Source of the DNA: Streptomyces zhihengii | GTDB taxonomy: Bacteria; Actinomycetota; Actinomycetes; Streptomycetales; Streptomycetaceae | Direction: 5' to 3' | Length of the DNA: 64,000 bases | Assembly: GCF_016919245.1 (NCBI RefSeq) | Contig: NZ_JAFEJA010000001.1 | Span: forward strand, 1,736,001 to 1,800,000 | In this document: piece by piece, positions 63,634 to 64,000 of the stretch | How positions within the stretch are numbered: the stretch's first letter is position 1 | Layout: every line of letters starts with the position of its first letter | Program-made: the position numbers and the translations under genes | The notes under the pieces: model-generated | Told to the model about the DNA's origin: nothing | Database searches by the model: none | The model's input: the letters and a program-made list of their open reading frames with translations, nothing else

Positions 63634-63638
63634 CCTAG
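62685..63638 (+). CDS. IS481-family transposase
   Basis: A 317-residue DDE transposase. An N-terminal HTH (GWPLRRAAERFQVSPTTAQRWAERY) and a second HTH-like domain precede the rve catalytic core: first Asp in LVHVDIKKLGN, second Asp in VLTDNGSCYRS, Glu in NGKVERFNRTLLDEW. Everything needed for activity seems present. GTG at 62685. The TAG stop (63636-63638) lies outside the element, within the duplicated target, so the insertion site supplies it. Confidence 0.93.
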   Translation: MPHRNAPLTETGRLRLARCVVEDGWPLRRAAERFQVSPTTAQRWAERYRTLGDAGMTDRSSRPRHSPRRTPTRTERRIIKVRLLRRWGPARIAHLLDLVPSTVHRVLTRFGLARLTHLDRATGRVIRRYERERPGELVHVDIKKLGNIPDGGGHKVLGRQAGRRTRKNAGYSYLHTAVDDHSRLAYSEIHPDERKETATAFWTRAEKFFAGAGITVERVLTDNGSCYRSRDWRDALATAGITHKRTRPYRPQTNGKVERFNRTLLDEWAYARPYRSEQARRDAFPDWLHFYNHHRGHTALAGNPPASHVPNLTGQYT

Positions 63639-63639
63639 T
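63634..63639. repeat. Right target-site duplication (CCTAGT)
   Basis: Copy of the 62559-62564 hexamer. On the + strand it contains the transposase TAG; on the - strand it contains the TAG of the membrane protein gene. Confidence 0.85.
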
Positions 63640-64000
63640 CCCCCGCCGGGCCGCCGGCCGCGCCGCGCCGGGACGCCAGGTGGCAGGCGAGGGCGGCGGA
63701 CGCGCAGGCGAGCGCGGACGCCGCCGCCAGCGGGAGCAGCGGAAGGTGCGCCGTGCCGGTGCGCGAGCCGGTGACCAGGCCGGTCACCGCGGCCTTCGCC
63801 GGGGAGCCGGTGGTCACCAGGGCCGACAGGACGGCCAGTGCGGTGGCCACCAGCGACCAGCCGCGCGCGTGCAGCAGCGGGCGGGTGCACAGGGCCCCGG
63901 CCGCCGCGCCGGTCAGCACGCTCACCGCGCACGCCGCCAGACCGGCGGCCACCGCCTGCCCCGGGGGCACCGCCGCCCGGTGGTCCGCGCCGGACAGGTC
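63635..64000 (-). CDS. Integral membrane protein, C-terminal part (cut by window edge)
   Basis: The frame is open from the window edge down to a TAG at 63635-63637, giving about 121 residues. It is Ala/Leu-rich with three or four hydrophobic segments (AGLAACAVSVLTGAAAGALC, then GWSLVATALAVLSALVTTG and LPLLPLAAASALACASAALACHL). I do not recognise the family. The IS lies immediately after the stop, and the duplication preserved the stop codon, so this gene is probably still complete at its 3' end. Confidence 0.6.
   Translation of the reverse strand, partial: DLSGADHRAAVPPGQAVAAGLAACAVSVLTGAAAGALCTRPLLHARGWSLVATALAVLSALVTTGSPAKAAVTGLVTGSRTGTAHLPLLPLAAASALACASAALACHLASRRGAAGGPAGD

Overview
The window is typical Streptomyces chromosome. 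It has very high GC, GC-rich third codon positions, frequent GTG and TTG starts with GGAGG-type ribosome sites, many Tat/Sec secreted proteins, and mycothiol-era redox enzymes. The gene order of the sulfur block and of the murC neighbourhood resembles what I remember from the S. coelicolor SCO6050-SCO6105 region; this is recall, not a search result. Almost every base belongs to ordinary core or semi-core genes. The only mobile element is an IS481-type insertion near the right end.

Layout. 1-5900: a partial AraC regulator, a BrkB/YihY membrane protein, an AidB-like acyl-CoA dehydrogenase, a block of 59-bp tandem repeats, a GAF-domain regulator and a GNAT. 5900-15450: a sulfate/sulfonate assimilation locus. 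It starts with a cluster of small inverted repeats and a 27-residue Cys-containing leader peptide, followed by sulfite reductase, a small zinc-ribbon protein, cysH, cysC, cysD, cysN, an SsuA/B/C-type importer and a sirohydrochlorin chelatase. Together these take up sulfur, activate sulfate, reduce it to sulfide and supply siroheme. 15600-20100: a DsbA-like mycothiol nitroreductase, two small proteins, a subtilisin-type protease and a macrolide glycosyltransferase. 20200-26540: a sugar ABC importer without its own ATPase, a phosphotransferase, an exonuclease and a SAV2148-type HEPN protein. 27000-38320: glycogen/trehalose metabolism (glgX, treY, treZ and a GH1 beta-glucosidase), interspersed with a degenerate P450, an FHA protein and a GNAT. 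The treY reading frame is broken near its 3' end.

38450-49400: aminopeptidase P, a DUF1444-like protein, a P-loop kinase, a VOC protein, a SUKH-4-type protein, an ABC-2 exporter divergent from a two-component system, and a NlpC/P60 cell-wall hydrolase. 49400-58300: msrB, murC, a small stress-like protein, a RibD-type reductase, an AFG1/ZapE ATPase, OsmC, PhoX, the ohr/ohrR pair with a clear operator, and a baeRF protein. 58500-64000: a streptogrisin-like protease with a repetitive tail, a cupin/zinc-ribbon protein, a lipoprotein polysaccharide deacetylase, a repeat-rich gap, a small zinc-ribbon protein, the IS481 element, and a partial membrane protein whose stop codon was the IS target.

The most interesting points are the attenuator-like leader of the sulfur operon, the treY frameshift beside an expanded 42-bp repeat, the IS inserted exactly at a CTAG stop codon so that the duplicated target ends both genes, the hairpin over the transposase ribosome site, the degenerate P450, and several families of local tandem repeats in gene gaps. 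I saw no rRNA, tRNA, CRISPR array or biosynthetic gene cluster.
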